Notes under the pieces: generated by a model
What the model saw: the letters and a program-made list of their open reading frames with translations, nothing else
What the model was told of the DNA's origin: nothing
The model's database searches: none
DNA from: Fragilariopsis cylindrus CCMP1102
Lineage: Eukaryota; Bacillariophyta; Bacillariophyceae; Bacillariales; Bacillariaceae
Direction of reading: 5' to 3'
NCBI GenBank assembly: GCA_900095095.1
Contig: FMBT01000318.1
Coordinates: 372,001 to 436,000 of the forward strand
DNA length: 64,000 bases
Shown here: one piece after another, positions 23,847-33,751 of the stretch
How positions within the stretch are numbered: position 1 is the first letter of the stretch
Layout: the number at the start of each line of letters is the position of its first letter
Program-made: the position numbers and the translations under genes

Positions 23847-25940
23847 ATGAAAAGATGCAATGTGGCAATCCGTCTGTCGCATATCCATACTTCCCAGACG
23901 AGGAATGATACAATCAAACAACGTAAAACTAATATTGTAAGATGGTTTTGCTGCAAAAAATCAGTTGGAACGTCGAATAAGAATCTGATTCGTCATCATA
24001 ATGCGGCAAAAATCAATCATCATTGTTCTTTACGAAACAACGATAAAGGTTATTTCACCTCCCTTTTCAATAATGATCATTTTAATTCTTCACCAAGGTA
24101 TAATAAACTAGGTTGTTCAGATGATCGTCCGTTCGAATTAGCAACATTATTTGGTCAACATCAAAGAAGAAGAAGAATGTGCAGCAGCACCAGACGCTAC
24201 CACAGTATTGCAGGAGCTTCACCTCGTCAAATGGCTGATCTCGAGGAACGAGTGTGGTCTGCTGTGGGGTCGAATGTCAAATATCCAGATACGGATTTAT
24301 ATCTTAAGAAACTTGGATGGAATCAACGCAGATTGGGTGTTTCGAAGAAAGGAACTAGTGACACAAGTAGTAGCAAAGAAGAAAGCAATACAGGCAGTCA
24401 GGATGTCGTCCAAATACTTTTACAGGTACCGACGCTACTGCTAGAGCACCTTGAACAGGTGAAGTCTATGGTTCGAAAAGAGACTAAACGAGAGATCGTT
24501 CAATGGGCATCAGATAATAAATTGCAGATAACAACTACTACAGGCACATCAAATGAGCAAGATGATATGAGCCTACTCGATGTTAACGTCAATGTCATTC
24601 CACAACAACCTACTCCATGGATTGTCCAAACTGGACAACAAAGTCAGGAGGATGTAACGTCTAAACTAGGTCCTGGTCTTTCCAACGTATCACACTTTCT
24701 AGCCGTATATAGCTGTAAAGGTGGAGTTGGAAAGTCCACCGTCGCATGTAATCTAGCATACGAATTAGCCCGTTTAGGTGGTCGTGTTGGTCTTCTGGAT
24801 TTGGATATCTATGGACCCTCCCTTCCCGTGCTTGTACAACCCGATGATGTTGCTGTTCGTACGTCGTCACTGGGATCGAACATGGTATGTCCAATTGAAC
24901 ACAAGGGCGTTAAATTACTATCTTTGGGTTTTGTATCACCTAATAGCGGTATTCCTGGGAGCGGTAAGGACAGCGATGCTGCAATTCTGCGTGGACCTAT
25001 GGCAGGGAAAGTCGTGACACAATTATTAAAAGGCACAGAGTGGGGGGATTTAGATGTTCTCATCCTCGACTTGCCCCCCGGAACTGGGGATGTCCAGTTG
25101 ACAGTTTGTCAAGAGACAAATCTTAGTTTTGCGGTTGGTGTAACAACACCATCAAAATTGGCCATTGCTGACGCTCGTAAAGGTATTTCTATGTTCAACA
25201 ATATGGGAATTGAGACGGTTGCTATGGTAGAAAATATGTCCTACTTTGAGTCTGAGACGGGCCGTAAGCATTATCCGTTTGGTAGAGGGTTTACCGGAGA
25301 CGAAAGTGTAACAAGCAAAATTTTAGGTATCAATGCATTGAAAGCTGAAAATATATGCAAGCTCCCAATTTCGGAAACTGCCAACAATTGCAATGATACC
25401 GGAGTTCCGATATGTCTTTCACGCCCCGAAAATGCCAAGAAGGAACTGGAAGCCTTCCAAAAGCTGGCGAAGATTGTCTCAAGAGAACTTTTTCCGCCAA
25501 CGTTTCGAGCGGCATCTTCAGAAGGGATGGCAATTTTAGAAGATGAAAAATTTGACCTGTCGAAGATCAATTTGTCAGAAGATAAAGGGTCGCTTCTGAT
25601 TCGATTCTTTTCTGAAACTGGAGCCCTACAGAAGAGGATCCCCTCACAAAATCTCTATGCTCTTGATCCCAAGACTGGAAACGTAATAGATGACAAGTCG
25701 TCCACATCCACAACAAGCGAAAAGAAACAAGTGCAGAAAGATAACGATGACGAGAGTATGGTACCAATGTACAAGGCTGCCTCATGGACCAATACTGACC
25801 GAGATCGAGTAAAAATTGTCCCCGATCGAATCGAAGAGAAAGGACTAGTAGGTTTTGAGATAAAATGGTCCTCTGGTGAACGCTTCATCTATAAACGTAG
25901 CGTAATTGCTATTGCTGCAGGCGGAATACTAGTAGAATAA
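23847..25940 (+). CDS. HCF101: HCF101-type Mrp/NBP35 Fe-S carrier P-loop ATPase
   Basis: 697 aa, single exon. Family members carry 4Fe-4S clusters to apoproteins. Order: a basic Ser/Asn/His-rich N-terminus (~110 residues, almost no acidic residues); a DUF59/MIP18-like segment from about residue 128 (LEERVWSAVGSNVKYPDTDL); the Mrp ATPase from about residue 283 with deviant Walker A CKGGVGKSTVACNLA, LLDLDIYGPSLP and DLPPGTGDVQLT; and a C-terminal DUF971 domain (GFEIKWSSGERFIY). After VENMSYF the CxxC of ApbC and Ind1 is absent and the sequence reads RKHYPFGRG, as in plant HCF101. The presequence looks mitochondrial rather than ASAFAP-type. A later in-frame Met (MCSSTRRYHS) is an alternative start. 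Confidence 0.9.
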   Translation: MKRCNVAIRLSHIHTSQTRNDTIKQRKTNIVRWFCCKKSVGTSNKNLIRHHNAAKINHHCSLRNNDKGYFTSLFNNDHFNSSPRYNKLGCSDDRPFELATLFGQHQRRRRMCSSTRRYHSIAGASPRQMADLEERVWSAVGSNVKYPDTDLYLKKLGWNQRRLGVSKKGTSDTSSSKEESNTGSQDVVQILLQVPTLLLEHLEQVKSMVRKETKREIVQWASDNKLQITTTTGTSNEQDDMSLLDVNVNVIPQQPTPWIVQTGQQSQEDVTSKLGPGLSNVSHFLAVYSCKGGVGKSTVACNLAYELARLGGRVGLLDLDIYGPSLPVLVQPDDVAVRTSSLGSNMVCPIEHKGVKLLSLGFVSPNSGIPGSGKDSDAAILRGPMAGKVVTQLLKGTEWGDLDVLILDLPPGTGDVQLTVCQETNLSFAVGVTTPSKLAIADARKGISMFNNMGIETVAMVENMSYFESETGRKHYPFGRGFTGDESVTSKILGINALKAENICKLPISETANNCNDTGVPICLSRPENAKKELEAFQKLAKIVSRELFPPTFRAASSEGMAILEDEKFDLSKINLSEDKGSLLIRFFSETGALQKRIPSQNLYALDPKTGNVIDDKSSTSTTSEKKQVQKDNDDESMVPMYKAASWTNTDRDRVKIVPDRIEEKGLVGFEIKWSSGERFIYKRSVIAIAAGGILVE

Positions 25941-26314
25941 ATGATTCTAAAGAATGAGAGTTCTTGAATATTTTAACCAGCTAACTATTTTACATTTTAA
26001 ACAATTAAATTCTAACCCAAGAAATAGCTAGATGCGTCCGTGACTACCTGATTTCCTCTCTATATTGAGTGGCTGGCAATTCTAAAGGCATCACGGTAAT
26101 ATTAAACAATAATATATATTATACATGAGAGCATCATACAAACCATATGGGATCGTTGCAGCTAATATAAGCAAATTCTCAATTGAGCTGCGATCGATTC
26201 CATTTCGGTATAGAGCAAGATGCCTCAAAAAAACAAATTTTATAGCGCGCGTGAATGTACACAAGGTCTGCATTATGTGACCCGAATAGTAAAAGAAGGC
26301 GTTGACTTTTCTTA
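25941..26314. other. Convergent intergenic region
   Basis: 374 bp between two gene ends pointing at each other. AT-rich; presumably both 3' untranslated regions. I see no gene or repeat. Confidence 0.5.
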
Positions 26315-28087
26315 CTAATAATATAAGCCAACATCTGTTGAAGAGTTGGGATAACTCGATGTTTGATGATTGGGATTGATAGACGAAAATTGAGAATTTT
26401 CATGGATCACCCCAGCAACGGCTGAACCCTGCCATGATTCAATCCGATTCATTTGATTCCCTTTATCTTGACCTTCCTGCTGACTGGAAAGAAAACCTAA
26501 AGGGCCAGGATCAGAGGTATGGCCTTCATCAACAGAGGTGTTTTGATCAGTTCCCATTCCTTGTCCCAAAAATGTTTGTTGTCCATCGTAGGTAGCAGTG
26601 TTGTGGTTATGATATTCTCTGGAATCTTCAAGCGTAGCCGTTGTTCTGCTTGAAACAGGTTTTGTGTATTCATAGGGACGTATATTCTGCTGTTCATCAA
26701 ATTCGTAGCTTTGATGATGAACTTGATTCGCAAAAGTAGCAGCTTCTTCAGGTGTATCGAGCATACTTAACAGAGCAGATGTCATCATTGAAAGACCATC
26801 GTCGACCTTCCCTGGTAGACGTTGACTTCTCGTACCTTGATCTGTCGTCGACGAGCTACGAGGTCGTGTAGTAGCTATAGCTCGTTCGTCCAATGCACTC
26901 TGAACACTAGTGCTTTTATGTATATCCTCATCTTGAATGTTGCCAAGACTTGATGATCGGAACCTCGTGTGATCAAACGAGGAAGATCGTGTACCTTTCC
27001 ACGTTGGCGGTCCATTACCATTATTGGCATCATTATAGTATAGAGTGTTGTTACTTTCGATTTGTGAACTTCCAGTAGAGACTACACGAGGGAGGTTGTA
27101 CGCACTTCCCTCAATTCCACTCGCGGCCTTTCGATTCCATAGCGAGCCACCAGAAAATTCGTGAGTTTCAACGTTAGAGAAAGGAGTTTCAAAAGAGGAT
27201 GCAATCGACGTTGATGACGTAGATGACGATGCAACAGTAGTAGCAGGAGTTGTAGTATTATAAAAAGAAGCGCATTCCTTGCCTAGTCCTCCTCCTACTC
27301 CGGTATTACAGGTGTTCTGAGGTATTGAAACAACATGTGCCGGAGTATTTCCGTCCAAGGATAAGAAGGTCACTGTACCATTCTCAACAACGAAATGTCC
27401 TTGTTGCATTGAACCTGGTGGTAGGGCGGTGACATATTGTACTTTATGAGCACTGCGATGATCCTGCTGATGATATTGTCTGTTTCGGTTATCTTCAAGT
27501 CTGCCTCTGCGATCATACTGGCCCTGATTGTAGTTAAGTGGATGATGGTATCTACATGATGCTCCGTACTTACAGCGACCGTTTTTAAGGAAATACATAC
27601 AATTCGGTTCGTCTAGTCTCTGTGGTAAAAGTTGTACATTCGAGTCGTTTCCATTTCCACTGGTATTCCACATGGTCTGTGCCCCATCTTCCTTCCGATT
27701 ACTTAGTGGTATACTAACAAGTACATTGGTATTTCCATTTCCATTCATCGTGTTGGAAGTTCCTGCTACTTGAGGCGGATGGTTGAATTTACATGACTGT
27801 CCGAACTTACAAGTACCATGCTTCATGTAGTATTGACAAACGGGTTCATTATAACGTTCAGGAAAAAGTGGTTCAGATGAATCAACTGGTGCCTTCATAC
27901 CTCCTCCACTTTGCACGTTTGCAGGGTGATAGTATTTACAAGAAGGACCGTACTTGCATCTTCCAGTCCTAAGATAATCTCGACAGTTTTCACCCTTGTT
28001 CGCTTGATCATTATTCGATAAAACTTTACATTGAACATCGTTAGGAGACGTCCTTTGTCCTTGTGTGTATGGAGAAGGGACCGACAT
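26315..28087 (-). CDS. Triple CCCH zinc-finger protein
   Basis: 590 aa from ATG 28087 (MSVPSPYTQGQ); no ATG lies further upstream in frame. Three C-x8-C-x5-C-x3-H fingers, each in a YYHP/FNHP/YHHP context, occupy residues ~34-54 (CRDYLRTGRCKYGPSCKYYH), ~84-104 (CQYYMKHGTCKFGQSCKFNH) and ~160-180 (CMYFLKNGRCKYGASCRYHH). This pattern with C-K-[YF]-G is typical of plant and alga RNA-binding zinc-finger proteins. The remaining ~400 residues are Ser/Thr/Asn/Gln-rich and probably disordered; one short region (DDGLSMMTSALLSMLDTPEEA) may be a helix. An RNA-binding or mRNA-turnover role follows from the family; targets are unknown. Confidence 0.92.
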   Translation of the reverse strand: MSVPSPYTQGQRTSPNDVQCKVLSNNDQANKGENCRDYLRTGRCKYGPSCKYYHPANVQSGGGMKAPVDSSEPLFPERYNEPVCQYYMKHGTCKFGQSCKFNHPPQVAGTSNTMNGNGNTNVLVSIPLSNRKEDGAQTMWNTSGNGNDSNVQLLPQRLDEPNCMYFLKNGRCKYGASCRYHHPLNYNQGQYDRRGRLEDNRNRQYHQQDHRSAHKVQYVTALPPGSMQQGHFVVENGTVTFLSLDGNTPAHVVSIPQNTCNTGVGGGLGKECASFYNTTTPATTVASSSTSSTSIASSFETPFSNVETHEFSGGSLWNRKAASGIEGSAYNLPRVVSTGSSQIESNNTLYYNDANNGNGPPTWKGTRSSSFDHTRFRSSSLGNIQDEDIHKSTSVQSALDERAIATTRPRSSSTTDQGTRSQRLPGKVDDGLSMMTSALLSMLDTPEEAATFANQVHHQSYEFDEQQNIRPYEYTKPVSSRTTATLEDSREYHNHNTATYDGQQTFLGQGMGTDQNTSVDEGHTSDPGPLGFLSSQQEGQDKGNQMNRIESWQGSAVAGVIHENSQFSSINPNHQTSSYPNSSTDVGLYY

Positions 28088-28955
28088 GTTGGACAACGTC
28101 GCGGATTACAATTCGATTCGAATTATTTTTCTTCACAACAAATGCCGAACAGTGTATCGGTATGACTCCCCTACCCTTCTCAAAACTTTTTTTTCAGATT
28201 ATGAACTCAATACAATGATTGACAACCTTTTCGATAGAGATGATAAGAAATCGAAATTTTACTATTCCAATATACAGTGATAATATATGTATATACAGTA
28301 TTTGCCGACAACCAAAATCGTTCTGTTTTCTTCTTGAATGACGATGAATGAATCGAAATCGAAGGAATCTTCACAAAGGTAAAAATTCTCGTTGCAAAAA
28401 CTTGATGCGCAAATTCGCGAGGCGCACGACCCAAAAAACACAATGATCCGCGATACGATACGGCACGATACGATACGTCTTTGGTTGCTTTTTCGCCCTC
28501 TGCCGACCGAATTTGAATTCTAAGAAGTAGGATGCAACACCTAATGAGATAGATAGATATATAGATGCTTCGTAAGAAATGCTCGAGATAGTGTCAATAG
28601 GTGTTTCATTCAAGAGGTTGTGCCATCTTTTGAACGATTGAATCGAATCGACATTTCTCTCTCTATTGAGTTGCGGTATGTAAGGAATGTTAGTTTTAAA
28701 GCGTGAACATACACGATGTAGAGTTGCGTCGTTAGCGGTTTTGCGAGGAAATATTTTCTCTACAAACTTCCTTATTTTTTTCTAAACCTTTCTTGCTTCT
28801 TCTGTGTCGTTCTTTTGTCGCGTGAATGACTCATGCCGCTTTGTAACTAATTGTGCGCGTCACGTGCACACGTCCAGTCCTACGTAACCGTGTTTAACCC
28901 GCGATACAGTCTACAACTAGTAGCTAAAACAAAAAAAAGCTGATTGATTGCATTC
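28088..28955. promoter_or_regulatory. 5' flank of the zinc-finger gene with CGATACG cluster
   Basis: This flank is rich in CpG. At about 28448-28477 the word CGATACG recurs in a cluster (CGCGATACGATACGG, then CACGATACGATACG). Near 28858-28869 a CACGTG box lies in CGTCACGTGCAC. No gene is visible. A regulatory role is inferred from position. Confidence 0.4.
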
Positions 28956-29274
28956 GCATACTTACAGCATGTCTAAGTTTCAGTTAAAAAAGAAGAACAA
29001 GGTACTAAAAGAACAGAAAAAGTCATTTGGCATGCATAAAAGTTAGATGTTTTAAGCAGTGTAGATACAGTATTGTCAAATAGTGAGCATCAACTATGTA
29101 TGTTCTATTATTACTGTAAAGAGACAAGTTGTCTTCCTTGAGCTATAAGACTACGAACTGTTATCTTATTCTTCTCTATTGCATGGTGTTGTGAGATAGA
29201 AAGAGCACACCACACCACAGCCACCACTGTATACCAGCTGTAATAATGCATCTATCTGCTGTATAATAATTATA

Positions 29275-29310
<36 letters not shown>

Positions 29311-29860
29311 AAAGTAGTTTGTATGCTTGTCTGTCTACAATTAGAGTCTGCTACTTTTTACATGTTGTCCTGTGTTGATGGATGGTAAATAAACTCTACC
29401 TTGTCAACCATGTGTACATCTTCCACATGTCCAGCAATTAATGAATAGTGAAGATTTTCTTCCTCTTTCTCAGATTAAATTGTGGAAAAAGACAGATTAC
29501 TTTGTGAGTGAGTGATACAATCAATGTGCAACAACTGCTACCTATAATACACAAAACACCAGAATATATTTAGAAAATTATGCGAGAATGGAATTTTGGA
29601 TTTAGAATGAAATTATAGGGAATCTACTTGTGTAACCAAAGATGCAAAGTGTAGAATGGTGGTAAGCATAGGTTAATGTTCAGCCATGATGTTCCAATCA
29701 AAATGGAAGGAGCAGTCTTGTAAGGAGAACTGGAATATTGAATAGGTGGATTTGAATACATCATAGATACTTTTTTGAGCATAATCATATCTTAATGAGT
29801 GAACAATTAGTTAATAATATCTATGATTTGATAGTCACAATATGAGTGAGTCCTGCATTC
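28956..29860. other. Noncoding CpG-poor block E
   Basis: No gene is visible. By eye there are two CpGs (near 29153 and 29583) in about 905 bp. The remaining stretch to the CENP-C stop at 30124 regains CpG. Confidence 0.6.
29277..29307. repeat. GT microsatellite
   Basis: About 15 GT dinucleotides inside CpG-poor block E. Confidence 0.9.
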
Positions 29861-30123
29861 GAAACCGAATACTATGAGTCGTTCCCTAATAGATTATATA
29901 TTCTTATATGATGTTTTTACCATCAACACTATTACAATCTTTGACTCTTAGCTTCGACACTTTTCACAGTACGAGCAGTTGAATATGTTGAATTTATTTG
30001 GTCACGACCGACCGAGTACGGAAGCAATCAATTTTTTTTCATTGTCTCTGAAATTCGTATTTTATGACATGAATATCTCCCGGAGTAGCTGCTACTCTAA
30101 TAGTACGAGTAGAGGTACAAAAA

Positions 30124-32381
30124 TTAGGAGGGTACAGATCTTGGACGAATGATGGTCCAGGTTAGTAGACAATCGGTCGTTTCTGAATGATTTTCTAACC
30201 TATAACAGTTTCCCGGTGGAACGCGAAACATATCTCCAGGCCCTAGAAGGAACCGCTGAGCAGTAGCGGGGTCAAGCTCGCCATCTGGTTCGTCCGGATC
30301 TCCATACGCAACTTCAACTGCTTTAGACTGGCAATGGCATACAGTAAATGTTTGAGCACATGGTCCAACGGACTCCGAATCTTTTATGCCTTTAGGAGGA
30401 AGGACCAAGTTTCCCATAATGTAGCCGACATAGTCGTCGTTGTCGTCGCTTGGAATGTTGAAGGCCTGTGCCGCTTTCCCTGTAACTTTCCCTTCTACCT
30501 TCCTTCTTTTTTTGGAGATAGGAAGGTCGTTTCCTTCCATACTAGACGCATAAGCGACAACCTCTACAAATACAAAGAATACAATGTTAGAAATACAAAA
30601 CAACAGTGGAGTACAACAATCATAGAGTCCACCGCAAAAAAACTTCATGAAAATTATAGTAATCTTACTTTGATCGGCAGTGTCGTCGGTGACATCATCC
30701 CAGAGATATGCCTATTTATATTATATGAAGAAGATACGACGGGATATCCGAATCAATTTGGTAAAAAGAGATAGAGAGAAAGTGATAGTGTGAGCAGATA
30801 ATCATCAAATAGAAGAATTTTAGAGTATTTCTTTGAGGCCTTGTATTCATTGTATATATTTTTCACGTAACGTACCTCCTCTCCATCATGAAATTTGTAC
30901 CTTTTTCTTAGTTTTTTGCTATTAAATTCTTCCTCTTGATCATTACCTTTTGCATTAGAAGAGACCGGCTTCTTTCCATTCTTTTTTGCACCAGCATTAT
31001 TTTTAGGTTGTTTCCGTTTCTTATAGGGTGTAGGCAGTGCCTTTTGAATTCCAGTTACTACCGGCATATTCCCGAAGGCTTCTCCAATATATCCATCTTC
31101 ATTATGAGCACCATATTCCATTTTCTCGTTCCTCCAATACTGAAGTGGCTTAACTTTAGCACGTTTCGACCTTCTCGATCCATCCTCATCGTAGTCTGGT
31201 GAGCCTTCTACCAATGCCCCGATCGGTACTGACTCATAATCCCTATTTGCTATGGGTATACCCTGTGGTGAGAATACAACGTTTCTTTTCTTCTTTTTCT
31301 TTTGCTTTTTTCCTTTCTTAACCTTTGGTGTAGATTTACTATCTTCTTCTTCGTCGTCATCGTCGTCGCTATCAGATTCAGAATTCTTTTTCTTCTTCTT
31401 CTTTTTATCTTTTACATTCCTTAATTTTTCCTTCTCCTTTTTTGCGCGATTTTCTCTCACAGTCTCAGGTGTTTCAGGATCATGTACCATGTTGAATCCC
31501 GGACCCTCATCGTCATCATTATCGTAATCATTAGCACTGGCATCGACGGAGTCGTTCTTTTCATCGTCGCTATTATCTAAGCCACCAATATCGTTATCAT
31601 TTTTCTTTTTTGTTTCCGATTGTTGTCCTCTTTCCTTTTCTTCGTCTTCCGAATAATCATCTGGAAGAACAGGAGGACCTAAATCATCACCCTCATCGTC
31701 TTCTTCTTCATAATCATCACCCCCACCGACAGGAAATTCATCCTCTGGACTTGCAGGTTGAAGATTTTCTGTGTTCCCTTTTGCAGCAGCTTGGCGAGCG
31801 ATAACATCACCATCATCATTTTCTCCTGTTAGACCAGCTTCCTCGCCACCCTCTTCTGCTTGAGTCAGCAATGCATTTTCAATTTCGCTATCATCTTCCT
31901 GGTTTGATTTAGATTCACTTTCCGCACTTTCTTTTCTATCTTCGTCATCACGAGGACTATAAGGAGCAGTTGACACTCTACTCAAATCCGAAGGACTAGT
32001 AAAGTTTCCACCTTTTCTTCTCAATTTCTTTGCGTAATTCATTGCTTTGGTGGATACCTTCTCTCCTTCCTCTTCTTCTTCGTCATCACGATCGACTTGT
32101 TCTTGTTCTTCTGAAGCACCCGGAAGTTTCATGTTCACTTGACGTTTCGGAGTCTTGACCGTTTTCTTTTTTCTCGACGTTTTTGATGATTTTGCGTCCC
32201 TATTTTTTCCATCGTCGTCGGACGCATCGTTTTTTTTTAGCTGTGCTGCTTCAGGAGTACGGGCCGAATCGAACCATTCATCAGCATTATCGTTTCCTAC
32301 CTTCTCTTCAATAATAACACCTGAACGTCCTCCTGCATTGGTCTTCGTTTTCGTTTTTTGATTTCCTCTTGTTTTCGTCAT
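30124..32381 (-). CDS. CENPC: CENP-C / Mif2 inner kinetochore protein
   Basis: Exons: 32381-30876, 30711-30669 and 30563-30124, with donors GTACGT and GTAAGA and TAG acceptors; the phases give 662 aa, including a 43-nt middle exon. CENP-C links CENP-A nucleosomes to the outer kinetochore. Residues 1-370 are a highly charged, disordered region with Lys and Asp/Glu runs. The CENP-C motif is at about residue 405: RRSKRAKVKPLQYWRNEKMEY, with the Arg anchor and Trp of the nucleosome-binding motif. The C-terminus is the Mif2/CENP-C cupin dimerisation domain: GYIMGNLVLPPKGIKD, AQRFLLGPGDMFRVPPGNCY and RLENHSETTDCLLTW. The N-terminal Mis12-binding part is not recognisable. Confidence 0.92.
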
Positions 32382-32911
32382 TTTTTTGTGTTGTTGTCTC
32401 TATTTAAAAATTGTACCGTTAGTTAACTTAAATAGTGTGATTGTTGTGAATGAATTCGACTTGGTACAGTATGTGTTCTCGTTTGAGTTTGATTGCTTTC
32501 AAGCCACCGTCAAGAAGGTGTGTAATGATCTGAAATGGAAATGGAAATGGACGGTATATCTCTCTTTCTTCGTCTCTTTTGTATTGACACGGGATCTTGT
32601 CAGTTTGTGTTGTGTTGTCTAGTGTTGTTTGTTTGAATGTTTGTTTTTTCGTCTCAACGCTTTTAATCACGCTCAAAATAAATCGTAGAACAAGTAAGAT
32701 GTTTTTTGTTAAATACACAAATTTACTTATGGAGACGCGCCCGAATTTTTTCAGGTCACTTTCTCGCGTGATGTTCGGTCATAATTTGGAATATCATCGT
32801 CACAAGTAAAACAATCGAAACAGTTTCAAACAGAAAGCAATCACCAACAATTCGTCGTCGTCGTCGTCGTCGTAGTCGTAGTCGTTCTTATTCAACCAAA
32901 ATAGTACCAGC
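32382..32911. other. Divergent intergenic region
   Basis: 530 bp between outward-facing CENP-C and ShK-protein starts, presumably both promoters. A GTC/CGT trinucleotide run sits just before 32880. No gene is visible. Confidence 0.45.
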
Positions 32912-33508
32912 ATGAAGAACTTTGTATTATTATTTTCCTTCTTAGTTCTGCTGCAAGAAATTATAATATGTAGTAGTGCCGAAAGGAAACAAACAACAAG
33001 TACAAGTACAAGTAGTAGTATTGACACAAACAAACTTATCGTCAAGACGGAATGCCTTGCAACCGATGAAGATTATCGTTCCTTTCATTGTTTAGGTGCG
33101 CCTGCAGAATCTATAAGAGTACAGTGTGTCGACGAAAATGAAAATTGTGCAGATTGGGCTAATAAAGGTGAATGTCAAAATAATCAACAATATATGTTAA
33201 CAGATTGTCGAAAATCATGCAAGTCATGTATTGATCTTCATGGTGGTAGTAGTGGTAGTGGTGGTGGTGGTGTTCAACAAATTGCAGTAAAAGAAGATTC
33301 ACGACAAAAAATTCTAAATCGTTTATATGAAACACAAGAATATCTTCATCGTGAGGCGAGACGAAATATACAAACAATGAAACATTGTGTTAATAAACAT
33401 TCTGAATGTACCCACTGGTGGAGTATTGGGGAATGTAATACAAACTCTGGTTTTATGCATGCTGAATGCAGTCCAGCTTGTCAAACATGTAAAAAGATAG
33501 TACAATAA
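32912..33508 (+). CDS. Secreted protein with two ShK (ShKT) domains
   Basis: 198 aa, single exon. Residues 1-23 are a signal peptide (LLFSFLVLLQEIIICSSA). The first six-Cys module spans residues ~71-107 (CVDENENCADWANKGEC, then CRKSCKSC). The second spans ~158-195 (CVNKHSECTHWWSIGEC, then CSPACQTC). A Ser/Gly linker and a charged helical segment separate them. ShK folds were first found in sea-anemone potassium-channel peptides, but in algae and plants they are common extracellular or ER modules, often attached to prolyl hydroxylases; no enzyme domain is present here. Function unknown. Confidence 0.88.
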   Translation: MKNFVLLFSFLVLLQEIIICSSAERKQTTSTSTSSSIDTNKLIVKTECLATDEDYRSFHCLGAPAESIRVQCVDENENCADWANKGECQNNQQYMLTDCRKSCKSCIDLHGGSSGSGGGGVQQIAVKEDSRQKILNRLYETQEYLHREARRNIQTMKHCVNKHSECTHWWSIGECNTNSGFMHAECSPACQTCKKIVQ

Positions 33509-33751
33509 AAAAAGAAAGAAAGGAATATATATAATATAATATATAATACATATATATCATATAAATTTATATTAGGATCCTGATTCATTTTCACATTGAA
33601 TTTGAATGTGTTTCAACCAACTAATGATGATGATGATGATAGTGATAATGTATGAGTTTAAATTGGAATAAGCATAGATATAGATATCCAATTTCAATAC
33701 GAGTCAGTCATTATTAGTGTTTGATTAATAAATAGGTAAAATTCAAAAATT

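Noticed and set aside
32912-33508. Reading the ShK protein as a toxin
   Set aside because: ShK folds are widespread in non-venomous algae and plants, and nothing in the context indicates toxicity.
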